DNA of 64,000 nucleotides, taken from assembly GCF_026914185.1 (NCBI RefSeq), contig NC_070563.1:1364001-1428000 (forward strand), given 5' to 3'. The DNA is from Puccinia triticina (Eukaryota > Basidiomycota > Pucciniomycetes > Pucciniales > Pucciniaceae). The position numbers were made by a program, and so were the translations under genes. Positions within the stretch are counted from its first letter, which is position 1. Each line of letters opens with the position of its first letter. A model generated the notes under the pieces. The model saw only the letters and a list, made by a program, of their open reading frames with translations. It was not told where the DNA came from and searched no databases. Shown here piece after piece: positions 1 to 10,543 of this stretch.

Positions 1-187
1 ACAATTTCAAACTGCTGATGACAGTGTGGTTGGATCACTTGCTGCTAATAGTAGAACCTAATGGCTGCTTGCTAGTTTTCACACTCAAATTCTCTGTCTG
101 CTATTTTAGCTGGTCCACTGGAGGCAAAAAACCCTTCTGGGAAGATTTGGCTCCAAGTTTAACAACAAAAAGACTTTTTGAGATGAT

Positions 188-1729
188 CTAATCAAGAAGA
201 TGAAGACCTGATTTGATAAAATCAGCCAAGGATTTTAAAATAGTCTTGTATTGATGGGACTGATTTGTGTGATACAGGTTTTTCTTCAAAGCAACCTCTT
301 CACACCCCAATCCAAAGAGTGTTATTGCAATATTATATCCATCATTCCTTGATGAACTTCCAAATTCATTCAATTTTACTGATAAATATTTTTGGGCAGC
401 ACCAAACAGACTTTCTGGTGAAGGAGGTGTAAGTGGAAGTGGAAGTGTAACCCATCCAAAAACAGGCAAGCTCATGTCTGTTTGATGAAATAAAATACTT
501 AGAAACCAATTAATCAATTCCTCTTTTGTGATTTCCATTGTTTCTCCTGACATTTTTTCTGCTATGCTATGGAGAATATAAAGTGAATCAATTGCTTGAG
601 TTATCCTGAATTCAAGGGACCTGATTTTGTTAGACTTCATCATTGTTGCCCCTTCAATCCTTCTCAGTCCAATGAAAAACTCCTGATAGCTATGTTCAAG
701 TTTAGTTTGGGAAACTGGAATGATTTCAATAGGCAAACCATTCAAGCTTATTTTTTCTTCATGACACAAATCAAACCGGCTTCTTGACATAAAACTATAG
801 ACTTTTTCCTGGATATTCTTCTTGATTTCTGTTGGGATAACAGATCTCCCATGTTGAAGAGTTGCTTTGATATATTCCAAAATTACAGCTGGACTTTGAG
901 AATTCAGAACTGTGAGAGGAAGAATTTCAATTCCAAATTTATTGAGGGTTATTTTACCTTTGAACTGTCTCCCATGAGATTGCTTTTTAATTTCATTGAT
1001 TTCAGCCATTGCATTCCAGTAAATCTCAGGGTGACTGGTAAGGTCTGGTAAACCTGGCTTGAAGGCTGATTTCATTCTATACCAGTAGAATAGTAATGAA
1101 AGTGAAAGCTCAGCTACATCATGGAATTTGAGGTGACCCCAGTCCCAGACATGCAAAACTCTAGAAATCTCTTTCTTGATGTTTGCAAATTTTTCTTCAA
1201 GCTTTTCTGCCATTTCCCAGGTTCCCTTGAACCAACCAAACAATGGTGGACCTTCTTGGGTTTCTTCAAAGTAAATGCTCCAAAACCATTTCACCAACTC
1301 TCCCAAATTGTTTCCAGGATGATTACCCAAAAGTAACTTTCCCACACCATATGAAACAGAAAGTCCATGGAGAAGTCCCAATGCTTCCAGAATTTCCAAA
1401 ATTTTAGATTTGAAACCATTTAATCCTCTTTCCCAGTTTCTTCTACTCTTTCTTAAATCTTTTGGTTGGATTATAAATTCAAAGTAGCCTGGCAGATGTG
1501 GATCAGACTGACTAGCTTGAATTAGATCAATTGGTAGGTTTCTTAATTCAATCTTCTTACAAATGTTGGTAAATTTCAATTTTTCATTAATTTTGTTCAG
1601 TTGATCTTCAAATTGAAGCAACAGTTTTTTCATGGTTGGTGAATTTTCAGTCCTTCCACGTGATGCATTTACCCAGAGAAGAAGTTGATCCCATTTTTCA
1701 TCCAACTTGAAAATTTTAAAGTCCCCCGG
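188..1729 (-). CDS. Last exon of a rust-type hypothetical protein with internal repeats
   Basis: Open minus-strand frame of about 505 codons ending in TAG at 188-190. There is no convincing ATG near 1705; the frame stays open upstream to about 1738, where a solo LTR begins, so this is best read as a terminal exon or broken exon. The protein has an internal duplication: an N-terminal block (LPIDLI... LGLLHGL... FGWF) and a C-terminal block (LPIEII... YILHSI... FGWV) share the order of a short beta-like LPI(D/E) motif, a helical segment, a W-F-x-SI-x-F segment and an FGW motif. A weaker third copy of the first motif (GIEILPL) lies between them. I recognise no catalytic domain. It probably belongs with the signal-peptide exon at 3.3 kb. 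Function unknown. Confidence 0.55.
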   Translation of the reverse strand, partial: PGDFKIFKLDEKWDQLLLWVNASRGRTENSPTMKKLLLQFEDQLNKINEKLKFTNICKKIELRNLPIDLIQASQSDPHLPGYFEFIIQPKDLRKSRRNWERGLNGFKSKILEILEALGLLHGLSVSYGVGKLLLGNHPGNNLGELVKWFWSIYFEETQEGPPLFGWFKGTWEMAEKLEEKFANIKKEISRVLHVWDWGHLKFHDVAELSLSLLFYWYRMKSAFKPGLPDLTSHPEIYWNAMAEINEIKKQSHGRQFKGKITLNKFGIEILPLTVLNSQSPAVILEYIKATLQHGRSVIPTEIKKNIQEKVYSFMSRSRFDLCHEEKISLNGLPIEIIPVSQTKLEHSYQEFFIGLRRIEGATMMKSNKIRSLEFRITQAIDSLYILHSIAEKMSGETMEITKEELINWFLSILFHQTDMSLPVFGWVTLPLPLTPPSPESLFGAAQKYLSVKLNEFGSSSRNDGYNIAITLFGLGCEEVALKKNLYHTNQSHQYKTILKSLADFIKSGLHLLD

Positions 1730-1738
1730 TATATTTAT

Positions 1739-2095
1739 TGCCCGCTGGGGCCCATTGTAAAGGCTCAGTCAAGCCTTTCACTGAGTACTACTATTCTCAG
1801 TGTAGTCCGTATACAAGACCAATATGTCTCGGAGAGAACCTGAATTCTAGGACCAACAATTATATTGCAAATGCTAGCTCAGTAGAAAGAGTCAGTCGTG
1901 GTTCTCTCCTCTATGTACAATTGGGAATGGTGAAAGATAGAAATGAAAGGTGATGGAGCTTACCTAGCTCAGTAGAAAGAGTCAGTCGTGGTTCTCTACT
2001 GAGCTAGGAGGGGCGGGGAGTCGCGGGCTAAGTGTGCGGCTCTGGGGTCGTCCTGTGATAGCGTTGTGACACCCGCGTGGAGCGCGGTGCTCACA
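1739..2095 (-). mobile_element. Solo LTR, family A (minus orientation)
   Basis: Read on the minus strand it starts TGTGAGCACC and ends CGGGCA. It shares blocks with LTR-like segments near 15.7-16.0 kb and 29.79-30.10 kb: GTCACA followed by an AGGA segment, a C-rich stretch, then a dyad (CTAGCTCAGTAGAGA... TCTACTGAGCTAG) that runs directly into AGGTAAGC. The dyad is present twice here, near 1871-1905 and 1963-2007. No clear target duplication is seen (TTTAT left, CCCAT right), so the exact ends are uncertain. It lies between coding segments of the gene at 0.2-3.3 kb and in the same orientation. Confidence 0.6.
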
Positions 2096-3331
2096 CCCAT
2101 CTGCAGTACTTCCAACCCCTTTGTTATGATTCCAAGCTTTTAATGGTTCTCCTTTAAATTTTGATCCTTCATCCTGCTCCAGTTTGGGTTCAAGTTTGCA
2201 TTTTTTACCCTCAGGATTTTTTTCTGGGTGAGTTTTAAGCTTTTCAGTCTGCATGTCTCTCAAGCGCTTCCTTGAAAATATTGAATCTTTGATTTGAAAA
2301 GCCTTCTGAAAATCAGGCTCTAGAGGCTTGTCATTGACAGGATCCAATTCAACATTGCCTGCACACCCACCAAACCATAAATGTCAGCTTAGCCTCCACC
2401 ACAATTAAAGTTGAAATGGGTATCATAGATTATAGTCACCTTCCTGCTTCACTTGCCTGAGTATACCTGGGCCAGCTCTGTCTTCCAGCTGAAGTTTCAA
2501 TTTTCCAGTCTGAACCTGCCCTAAGTCTTTATTTGAAACTAAAGCATGGTTTATCTGCAAATCCCTTCTTGGGACAGCACTAGCAGTAGCCACAGATTGT
2601 TCAGATTTAATTTCAGCCAACTCTTCCTTGCCTGTTACCCCAAAAGTATTTATCTGTTCAGTATATGATGGGAAAATACTGGGAAAAATCACATTGTCTA
2701 GATCTCATTTTTTAGAGGGGGGGTTGCTAAACTTCACTTTCTGGGGAAAATTTAATCTAAAATTACTTCAACCAGAAAATGAGAATTTTCTCTTCCCTCT
2801 ATAAAAATTTCCTCCAGTAGAAAGTCATCCAAATTAAGTTAAAATGGAGATGGCCTTATGAATTATGAACCTCACCTTCCTGATTCACTTGAATGGGCAT
2901 AATTAGCCTTGGCTTTTCATGTTTATTCCCATCACATGAAATGGATTTGTCCCAAACTTTGTTTAACCAACCATCTTGTCCTAATTGATGGAAGTTTTCC
3001 AAGGAGATATCCACATAATCATCAACAACACACCACTTTCTTGGAGAATTTTGGTTAACCATTTGGATACAAACCTTTGCATTTATTATGTCCTAATAAC
3101 ATAGAAGTAGTTGGAGGTACTACCTCCCCATCTTTGATTGAAAGTTGGAATTTTTTTAGCTTCAATAAGGTTGAATTTGGTTTCTTCATCCAGATCATTT
3201 TCTCTTGAAGGCACAGCTCTACAATGGGTAATTGGTTTGGGAGGAGTGTTGATTGTGAATTCAGAGCAGAAGATTATAATGAAAGCTGTAGTAAGCAACC
3301 AAACATGACAAGTATGATACATCTTTTGCAT
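2096..3331 (-). CDS. 5' exons of putative secreted rust protein
   Basis: Minus-strand coding pieces separated by short AT-rich gaps. The first begins with ATG at 3331 and encodes a hydrophobic core (WLLTTAFIIIFC) after a short polar start, a plausible signal peptide; it runs to about 3124 before a possible GTAGTA donor. Further open segments are about 3062-2875, 2692-2440 and 2347-2096. Two of them end with nearly the same residues (VNQEG and VKQEG) immediately before GTGA donors, so exon duplication is possible. The last segment is rich in K, E and P and meets the solo LTR at 2095. I could not make the first exon junction frame-consistent, so exact boundaries are unresolved. It may be a secreted candidate effector now broken by the LTR; no family is recognised. 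Confidence 0.4.
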
Positions 3332-3339
3332 GCAGCTTA

Positions 3340-3990
3340 ATTTGGTGTGTTGATGAACTGGATGTATCTACTCATAGATTTCAGCAGGCAAAGGAAGCAA
3401 TTTAGCTGATAAGGGCTATTTTATCTACACATTTCCAAACATGCGTGTTTTTTTACTTTTTCTTTTTTGAGCCTGAGTTGAAATCATATTACTTAGTCTG
3501 TTGAACTGTTTCAAAATAAGACCATGCTTCTGCATCATCCAAAAGCATTAAGATTTCGAAGTAAATTTTGATTTGGAATTGCACAGTCACCTTGTATGTA
3601 AATGTAAAATTCTAAACAATTTCTACACCACAGGACCAGTATTCAATTTTTGGGCCTGTCTTGAGGATGCTTTAGTAAGAAGGTAACCCCAGGAAAGCAT
3701 GAACAGTTCCTGGGAAACTACAGGCCACTATGGGTCCCAAGGATGCTCTTAAATGCACCCTGAGGACCCATCTGGACCAAGATAATCCCAAGAACGCATT
3801 TTCCATCTTTAAGATACTTTTGGGAATTTTTTTCTGAGGATGGTTTTGAAACCCATCCTCAAGACACTCTTCATCAAGGTTTGAAGGTTTCCCAAGGATT
3901 GCTTCCAGAAATTTTTGAATCTAGTTAGATTTTGTATTACTCAACATGTACAATCCACATGAATGTCAGTAGGCAAGTAGGCAAGCTCAT
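3340..3990. other. Intergenic, no gene seen
   Basis: AT-rich sequence with no ORF above background. It contains several short repeats of the type GAGGATG/AAGGATGCT around 3650-3900, probably a decayed dispersed repeat. Confidence 0.4.
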
Positions 3991-3996
3991 ATATTA

Positions 3997-4208
3997 GGGG
4001 GTTTCAAAGTTGCCCAGATGCAACTTGCATTCACTTTTGCAAGTTGGTGTTCAAGTTCATTCTTGAACACTAAGTTGCGAAAGTGCATGCAAGCCACACT
4101 GTAATACACCCCCTAAGCCTGCTTGATTTTTTTTTTTTTGAAATTTGGTGTTCAATAAAAGCCTTGAACACCAACTTGCAAAAGTGAATGACCAACTTTG
4201 AATCCCCC
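3997..4208. mobile_element. Small inverted-repeat element (MITE-like), TSD TATTA
   Basis: Left end GGGGGTTTCAAAGTTG and right end CAACTTTGAATCCCCC are inverted copies, followed inward by matching arms around the motif CACTTTTGCAAGTTGGTGTTCAAG. The 212-bp element is flanked on both sides by TATTA (3992-3996 and 4209-4213). A second internal inverted copy (CTTGAACACTAAGTTGCG) indicates an element built from more than one palindromic unit. No coding capacity. Confidence 0.7.
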
Positions 4209-4213
4209 TATTA

Positions 4214-5132
4214 CACATATTGAAGTGTGCACTGTTGAGAATCCCATTCAGGCTTGCTGAATGAACTCACTGATGACCCATGTGGTTGCATGACGCCAGG
4301 TATGGGAGCATTGCAAATGTGGTTGGGGGGCATCAGAGGGAAATCAATTGCCAAGATATGTTACAGAGGTCATGGTTTTGACGCTCACTGGATCTGGTCT
4401 TGGTGGTCAAAAATGCATCTTGAGGATGCAACTGAAGATTGCTTTTTAGCATAAAGAATATAGCCAGAGGAAACCTTGAAAAGATGTCACAGGTGTAGTT
4501 TGACTATGCCAATCTTGGGAATTCTTTTTGCCCTGAAACAGGAGGTGAATACAAATGAACTCCCGAAACATCCCCAAGAAATCCATTAAGCCTGCACTGC
4601 GTGTATCAAAAACAGATCTGATTTCTGATTAGACTCAAAGATCAGCATGTTTCACAAATTAATTTTAATTTTTATCATACTATTTTTATCCCAAACTAGC
4701 AGCCCCATTGGCTTCTGCAACACTTGGAAAAAGTCTCCCAATTCCCATCCAAGAAAAATTGGGTTGAAACTCTTCAATGAAAGCTTTTTGAACAAGTTTC
4801 ATCAGGGCAGAATTGTTTTGTGGAGTTTTCTGAACATGGTTTTCAAACCTTGCCAAAAAAAATGAGTGCTGCTCATGAAGCTACAATTGGCTTGCATAAT
4901 CAAGGCAAACCAGCAGGAAAATTCAAATTGACAGGGCCTGCATATGTAGACATGTGCAGATGAGAAATTTCAGGTCATCAAATTTCCAGCAAAGCCTTTA
5001 AAATATAATGTTGCTTAAGGTAACAGTGAAACGGTACAGTACATGTATTGGTATTGTTTTTGATTCCAATACACTGTATTGGTATTGGATTGAGTCACAA
5101 AAGCAATACAAGACATGCACTACCAGTATAAC
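4214..5132. other. Intergenic, no gene seen
   Basis: No supported gene. The end of this stretch (about 5025-5130) is rich in TATTGGTATTG-like short repeats that partly pair with sequence beyond the next element. Confidence 0.35.
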
Positions 5133-5318
5133 TGGCTGGGTTAATGTTATCCCAGTTAAACTGGGACGTACTCAACCAATTGAAAATGGGTTGATCTCAT
5201 CCAATGAAATGTAAACCCAAGGGAGGTACCTTGGATTTATATTTCATTGGTTGATATCAACCAAGTTTAAATTGGTTGAGTGCATCCCAGTTAAACTGGG
5301 ATGAATTCTTCCCAGCCA
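5133..5318. mobile_element. Foldback element of about 186 bp
   Basis: Ends TGGCTGGG and CCCAGCCA. The two arms of about 90 bp pair along almost their whole length, including CCCAGTTAAACTGGG (itself palindromic) in both arms, CTCAACCAATT/AATTGGTTGAG, and ATTTCATTGG/CCAATGAAAT, with a small GAGGTA centre. Single-stranded DNA or RNA would form one long hairpin. No coding capacity and no convincing target duplication. Confidence 0.7.
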
Positions 5319-5990
5319 AATATGATGGCAGTGATGTGTATTGTATAGCCAGTACAGTCCAATACAAGCACATTTCTGGGAGGGGGTATTGGTTTGAGCG
5401 CCAATTGCCCAGAAAAGGTTTTGTTTTTTTTAGATATGATACCACCGTATATATCATATCTTTTTTGGGTTAAAATACATGATATTGAATTCTGTTGTAT
5501 GAAAAAAAGATAAAATATGTAGTATTGGCCAATGATGGTCTGGTATTTCATTGTTTCACTTTTGCATAAGGGCCTGCTCATATACAGTTTATTTAGAATC
5601 TGTTTCAACTAGTGTGGATGAGCAGCTAATGGTATTGTTATTGCCTGCTCACCTATACCCTCTGCCCCAACAACTTTTCAAACTTAGTAACTTGTAAAGG
5701 ATAGAAAAAAAAGATTAACAATGGTTCAGTCAGAGAAACCACATTGGTGTGGGTGTAAGTTTGGGAACATAGTGCTACCCCTGGCCGTCGACCACGTCAG
5801 TTGGGGATAAATATTTGTGTAAGTATGTGGTATGTGCCTGCAGAATATTTCATCTGTTTCAAATGCATAACTTTTAGTGTGAGCAGTGCTTACATGCGTT
5901 TGAAACCTGCTTACTCCCAGGATTAGCAAGGAGTAAATTTGCTCCTTGCTAGTCCAATTTCCTACTCCCGGACGTAGTTACTCCAAAAAT
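5319..5990. other. Intergenic, no gene seen
   Basis: AT-rich, only short overlapping frames on both strands. No recognisable element apart from short TATTG repeats next to the foldback element. Confidence 0.3.
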
Positions 5991-6300
5991 AGAATGGGGC
6001 ACATTTTTGGGGTGATTTGTTGGATGGGCCTGCACAAGGCCCGCATGGGCCCCTAACAGGCTTGTTGGGCCCATTGAAAAAGCAGTATTTGTTTGGAATT
6101 CTGATGCTCTGCTAAAATGTGAAATGGGTCAAACTGAATAAAAAACATGGGGGTACATTTTTGGGGAGATTTTTTTGGACAGGCCTGAATGAGGCCCACA
6201 TGGCCCCCACAAAGCCCACTCGGCCCATTGAAAGAGTAGCCTTGGTTAAGAAAGCATATGCTCAGCTACAAGATAAACTGTGTCAGACTGAGTAAAAACC
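5990..6300 (+). repeat. About 150-bp tandem repeat X, left block
   Basis: Two units starting near 5996 and 6148. Each contains ACATTTTTGGGG, then GGCCTG...GGCCC(G/A)CATGG(C/G)CCCC, then GGCCCATTGAAA and GCTCTGCTA/GCTCAGCTA. The same unit occurs at least three times at 9.9-10.35 kb in the same orientation. Both blocks end just before a copy of element Y. Confidence 0.65.
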
Positions 6301-6305
6301 CTAGG

Positions 6306-7565
6306 CACCAGGAAAAAAAATAGTCACTTGATGGCAAGTGACATGATGCAGATTTGGTTTCTGCTCCAGAGCTACTCCAGCGCTGCTCCAAGTCTGCTCC
6401 ACCAGCACTTGTAGAGCTTGCAGGACTGCACCAGAGCACTCAATGTGGCACAGTCAGCTGATCCTAATTTTTTCCCAGGAACAGCTGATGCTCATCATAA
6501 GCTGAGCAGTAGGCATTGACTGAGCCTGGGCCAAAGCTGAGCATTGGCTGAGCCTGGGCCACAGCTGAGCATTGGATATTCCAAGCCTAAAACAAATCCA
6601 AGTGTCAGCTGGACCAAGAATATTCCAAATCTGAGCATCAGCTTAGCCAACAATGGTCCAAAGCTGAGCATAATCTTGGAAAAGGCTTGTGCAGAGCTTA
6701 GGATCAGCTGGGACAATACTGTTCCAAAGATTAACACCAGCTGGGCCAAAACTTTTCAAAAGCTGAGCATCAGCTGAGCCAATGCTGGTACAAAGCTGAG
6801 CATTGGCTGAGCCAAGGCTGTTATAAAGCTGAGTATCAGACGTTTTGAGACTATTCAAAAGATTAATATCACCTGAGCCAAGGCTGTTCCACAGATGAGC
6901 ATCAGCTGAGCCAAGGCTGGTCCACAGCTGAGCATCAGCTGCGCCAAGGCTGGTCCACAGCTGAGCATCAGCTGAGCATCAGCTGAGCCAAGGCTGGTCC
7001 ACAGCTGAGCATCAGCTGAGAATCAGCTGAGCCAAGGCTGGTCCACAGCTGAGCATTGTCTTAGCCAAGGTTGGTCCACAGCTGAGAATCAGCTGAGCCA
7101 AGGCTGGTCCACAGATGAGCATAAGCTGTTACAGGAGTGGTCAGACTCAGAATCTGAGCATTGGCTGGGCCAAGATTTATTCAAAGCTGAAAATCAGCTG
7201 AGCCAATACTGGTCCAAAGCTGAGCATTGGCTGGGCCAATGATAGTCCTAATCTGAGTCTAAGCTGAGCCATGACTGGAATAAAGCTTAAAATAAGCTGG
7301 GCCAGGACTGGTTCTGATCTGGGCAACAAAGCTGAGCATGAGCTGGGCAACAAAGCTGAGCATAAGCTGGGAGCTAAAGCTGAGTATCAGCTGACCAGAA
7401 ATGGGGATCAGTGGTGCCCAGCAAAAACTGAGGATCTCCTGTGGAAATTCTTAAACTGGTTAGATGGTGGTCAGATGGTGGGTAGATGATGGGTAGATGG
7501 TGGGTAGCCCGCTGGAGCTGGCATGATGTCACTTGTCATCAAGTGACTATTTTTTTTTCCTGGTG
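6306..7565 (+). mobile_element. Element Y, left copy, with minisatellite core
   Basis: Begins CACCAGGAAAAA and ends TTTTTCCTGGTG. Just inside each end is the hairpin GTCACTTG-ATGG-CAAGTGAC or close variants. The interior is a degenerate minisatellite based on AGCTGAGCATCAGCTGAGCC and GGCTGGTCCAC, best conserved near 6880-7130. It is an inverted copy of 10544-11727. The frames it opens encode only short repeats and are not treated as genes. Terminal inverted repeats suggest a non-autonomous DNA element, but no clear target duplication is visible. Confidence 0.7.
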
Positions 7566-8072
7566 GAAAGAAGAGAAATCCATGAGCCCCCGTTTCTCGT
7601 CCTTCCCTCCACGCACATCGCCGTTCCCACCCGATCCCGCACGTCTGACACTTTTCCGCACTAGTCCTCCAGCTCCGCCCGCCATTCCGCACGTCACTTT
7701 CCCAGACTCTGCTCCTCTCCAACGCTTGATATCCCACCGTCCTCTGTCTAGCCCCCGTCAGTCAATTTCTTGCCACCGCCTCCACCCCGGTTCCACCCGC
7801 TGGTGGAACCCGCTTTGGCTGTCGTGGCTCACCCGCTGACGCGCCGCTGCTACCAATCCATGTGTGTAATCCGCCGCAGTCCAGCCCTGTCTTTTCCGCT
7901 CCGCTCCAAATACCTGATCCAAAATCTGTGTTCTGCAATCCGTGCATTCCGGTCCGCGCGTGACTTTCTGTAAGCTTTCCTGACATCATCCTCAGTGCTT
8001 ATGTCACTGGAATGCACTCTACCTGAGCTGCTCTGTGCATTCCCGCCCGCGCTACATTCTACCACGCTTGCC

Positions 8073-8080
8073 TATATAAA
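8073..8080 (+). promoter_or_regulatory. TATA box of the zinc-cluster ORF
   Basis: TATATAAA about 130 bp upstream of the ATG at 8207, within a C-rich leader. A plausible core promoter for the ORF that follows. Confidence 0.5.
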
Positions 8081-8206
8081 TCACCACATCCGCCCCAGTT
8101 TTGAAGTCCTGCCCCCAGGATCTTCCCACACTTTTGCCCGCTCCCACACTTGACACCTATCCCATACCCATCACCCATCCTTTCCCACCATCACTTCCCG
8201 TTCACC

Positions 8207-8803
8207 ATGGTAGCTTGCGATTGCTGCACTAGAATCGGGCTTCCTTGCGTCTACTCCCGCGCTGGTTGCGCTTGTAACAACTGCCAAGATTCAAAAAGCT
8301 GCTGCTCCGCCTTCACACCTAAATCCGACGGCTCCCACAGACACTGCAAATCACAAAACCGTCCACCGCCATCTGGATCTCGAAGCTCTTGTGTGGAATG
8401 TTCCCCGTCTATTATCTTGGTCAGTTCCCACACCAAGTCGCCCTCCGCACACGGTGAAGACCTCATGACGCCTCCACCCAAACAAGCCAACTACTCAAAC
8501 ATCAAAGACTACGTCCGCAAAGCCCAGGCATGGGCCAGCAAACACGGCGTCAACAAGCGCCTCAAACGCCCCCAGGAGCCCGCATTGTCCTCCGCCACTG
8601 GACCATCGTCAGCTGCTAGGCTGTCTCCCACTTCTGGCTTGAAGCGCCCCTTGGAGGACTCTGCGGATCAATCTCCGAAGCGTCCATGCCCCGCTGGTTC
8701 ACAGACCCTAGGCCTTGCAGCTTGTTTTTCCGCTTGTCCGCGTGACCCAACGCCAATTATTCTCTCCCCAGAGCCCACGTTTCCCCAGGCTCCCAGTAGG
8801 TAA
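8207..8803 (+). CDS. Zn(2)-C6-like zinc-cluster protein, ends at in-frame TAA
   Basis: ATG at 8207 in good context (CACCATGG), 198 codons to TAA at 8801-8803. The N-terminus holds six cysteines spaced C4-X2-C7-X6-C14-X8-C23-X2-C26-X6-C33, which fits the fungal Zn2Cys6 binuclear cluster pattern of DNA-binding proteins. The rest is low-complexity and rich in S, P and K, including two similar GLKRPLEDS/KRLKRPQEP stretches. The frame stays open after the stop for another 214 codons. The codons are GC-richer than the flanks. It sits between two inverted copies of element Y. It may be a host gene, or a transposon-associated ORF of a type that is multicopy in rusts; I cannot decide. Confidence 0.55.
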   Translation: MVACDCCTRIGLPCVYSRAGCACNNCQDSKSCCSAFTPKSDGSHRHCKSQNRPPPSGSRSSCVECSPSIILVSSHTKSPSAHGEDLMTPPPKQANYSNIKDYVRKAQAWASKHGVNKRLKRPQEPALSSATGPSSAARLSPTSGLKRPLEDSADQSPKRPCPAGSQTLGLAACFSACPRDPTPIILSPEPTFPQAPSR

Positions 8804-9445
8804 CTTTCAGCTCTACTTATTGTGTCACCGCTAACCATTGAACGCTTTTCCGCTTCAGCCACCCCGACCAAGGACACCGAGATGGCACCAAACGGCCCTT
8901 CTCATACCCCTTCCGGTTCACCACCCAGTTCTCCCCAGTCCGTCCGGCACACCGGAGCCGCCCGCGCCTCCTCGATCCACACGTTGGAGTCCACGAATCC
9001 GCCTTCTCCGCCGGCCAATACCAGTCCAAAAGCACCACAACTCCTTGCTCTGCCAAACGCTACCGCCCAAGCCGTGTCTCCCGACTCTCCGCCTTCGCGC
9101 CCTCAAGCCTCGTCAGTGCCTTCCCACCTGCCGCCGCCTCCCGAGCAAACTGAGGACAACAAAGCTGCATTGCTGAATTGCCAGATTGCGGAGATTTCCC
9201 GCAGCCTACACGACACTTTCCCCGAAAATCCCCTCTGGGAGGAAGCCGTGTTTCCCGCCACTGCCGTACTCGAATACATGGGTGCCTTCCGCGAAATGTA
9301 CCGCGCTTTGCTTCACGTCGCTGCGGTAACGCCCTCACAGCGCCGTCGAAGGTACACAACTTTCCTCGCCGGAATCAACCAAATCGCCGAACGTCTTGAG
9401 CTAGCCGTCATTGTTCCTGCCGACAAATGTACTCGCCAAGCTTGA
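8804..9445 (+). pseudogene. In-frame continuation after the TAA of the zinc-cluster ORF
   Basis: Same reading frame as 8207-8803, open from just after the TAA to the stop at 9443-9445. The first third is rich in P, S and T; the C-terminal part is a structured-looking helical region (ISRSLHDTF... YMGAFREMYRALL... LAGINQIAERL). A GTAACT...TTCAG pair at 8800-8858 could be an intron but is 59 nt and would shift the frame, so a nonsense change or read-through is simpler. It has no good ATG of its own. Likely the C-terminal half of the preceding protein. Confidence 0.4.
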
Positions 9446-9930
9446 CACAATTTAGAAGAAGCGCTAAGCAACAAGCCACACCCCGCACAGCCTACTGCCG
9501 CGGAGATCTGCGCCACTTTCCCCGCAGAGCGTACTTGCTGCTCCTCTGCCAACCTTCCCTAGCTTCCCTTTTTCCTTGCTTTCTCTTTTCCTCATTTTGT
9601 TGTTTCCCCCTCTTGTATATAGTCCTATCCTGCGGAAAGAAAAGATGCTCGTAATACACGCACATTCTGAGCTCCGCACCCAGATAGTTTCCACCTTGAG
9701 AGAGAGAACTGAAAATACAAAGCAAAGTGAGCAAAAAGGTCCACCATCCAGAAAAAGTTTTTTGTAAGTGCCTGGACCGCCCCACACTTCAAGGATAATT
9801 AAATTTCCCAAAAAAATTACTCAAAGTTTGAGGTGGGGAAAATCATTGAAAAAAAATCACTCCGTACTGAAAAAAAAATGCAAACTGAGCATGCTCAGCC
9901 AAAAAAATAAAAATGTGTCAGACTGAGTAA
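9446..9930. other. 3' flank of the zinc-cluster ORF
   Basis: No gene. Pyrimidine-rich then A-rich sequence leading into the tandem repeat X block; probably the 3' untranslated region and a decayed repeat. Confidence 0.3.
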
Positions 9931-9934
9931 AAAA

Positions 9935-10345
9935 CAATGGGGCACATTTTTGGGGTGATTTGTTGGACAGGCATGCAAAAGGACCGCATGGGCCCCTAAC
10001 AGGCCTGTTGGGCCTATTGAAAAAGCAGTATTTGTTTGGAATTCCGATGCTCTGCTAAAATGTGAAATGGGTCAAACTGAATAAAAAACATGGGGGTAAA
10101 TTTTTGGGGAGATTTTTTGGACGGGCCTGAATGAGACCCACATGGCCCCCACAAAGCCCACTGGGCTCATTGAAAGAGTAGCCTTGGTCAAGAATGCCTA
10201 TGCTCAGCTAAGAAACAAAAATGTGTCAACCTGAGTAAAAAACATGGGGCCACACTTTTGGGGAGGGCTTATTGACAGACCTGCATCAGGCCTGTCAGGG
10301 CCCACCCAAAGCTGGTTCGGCCAACCCAGAAGTAGTCTTGGTTAA
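9935..10345 (+). repeat. About 150-bp tandem repeat X, right block
   Basis: At least three units starting near 9941, 10092 and 10240 with the motifs described for the left block (ACATTTTTGGGG, GGCCTG, GCCCATTGAAA). Direct orientation relative to the left block, whereas the adjoining Y copies are inverted. Confidence 0.65.
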
Positions 10346-10543
10346 GAATGCCCATATGATGTTTCAGAACAGTACCAATTGACCACTAATCAACAGAAGA
10401 TATTGAAGGGCTTCTGACATCTGTATGACATTTGTGCACTCACAGAATGTATGTCCAGGCCCTTTCCTTTTCCTTGGAACCCTTTTGGCCTGTACAGGCC
10501 TGATGCAGGCCCGTCCAAAAAGCCTCCCCAACAATGTGGCCCT

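Noticed and set aside
8800..8858. Intron GTAACT...TTCAG in the zinc-cluster ORF
   Set aside because: At 59 nt it would leave the downstream half out of frame, while the unspliced frame is continuous apart from one stop.
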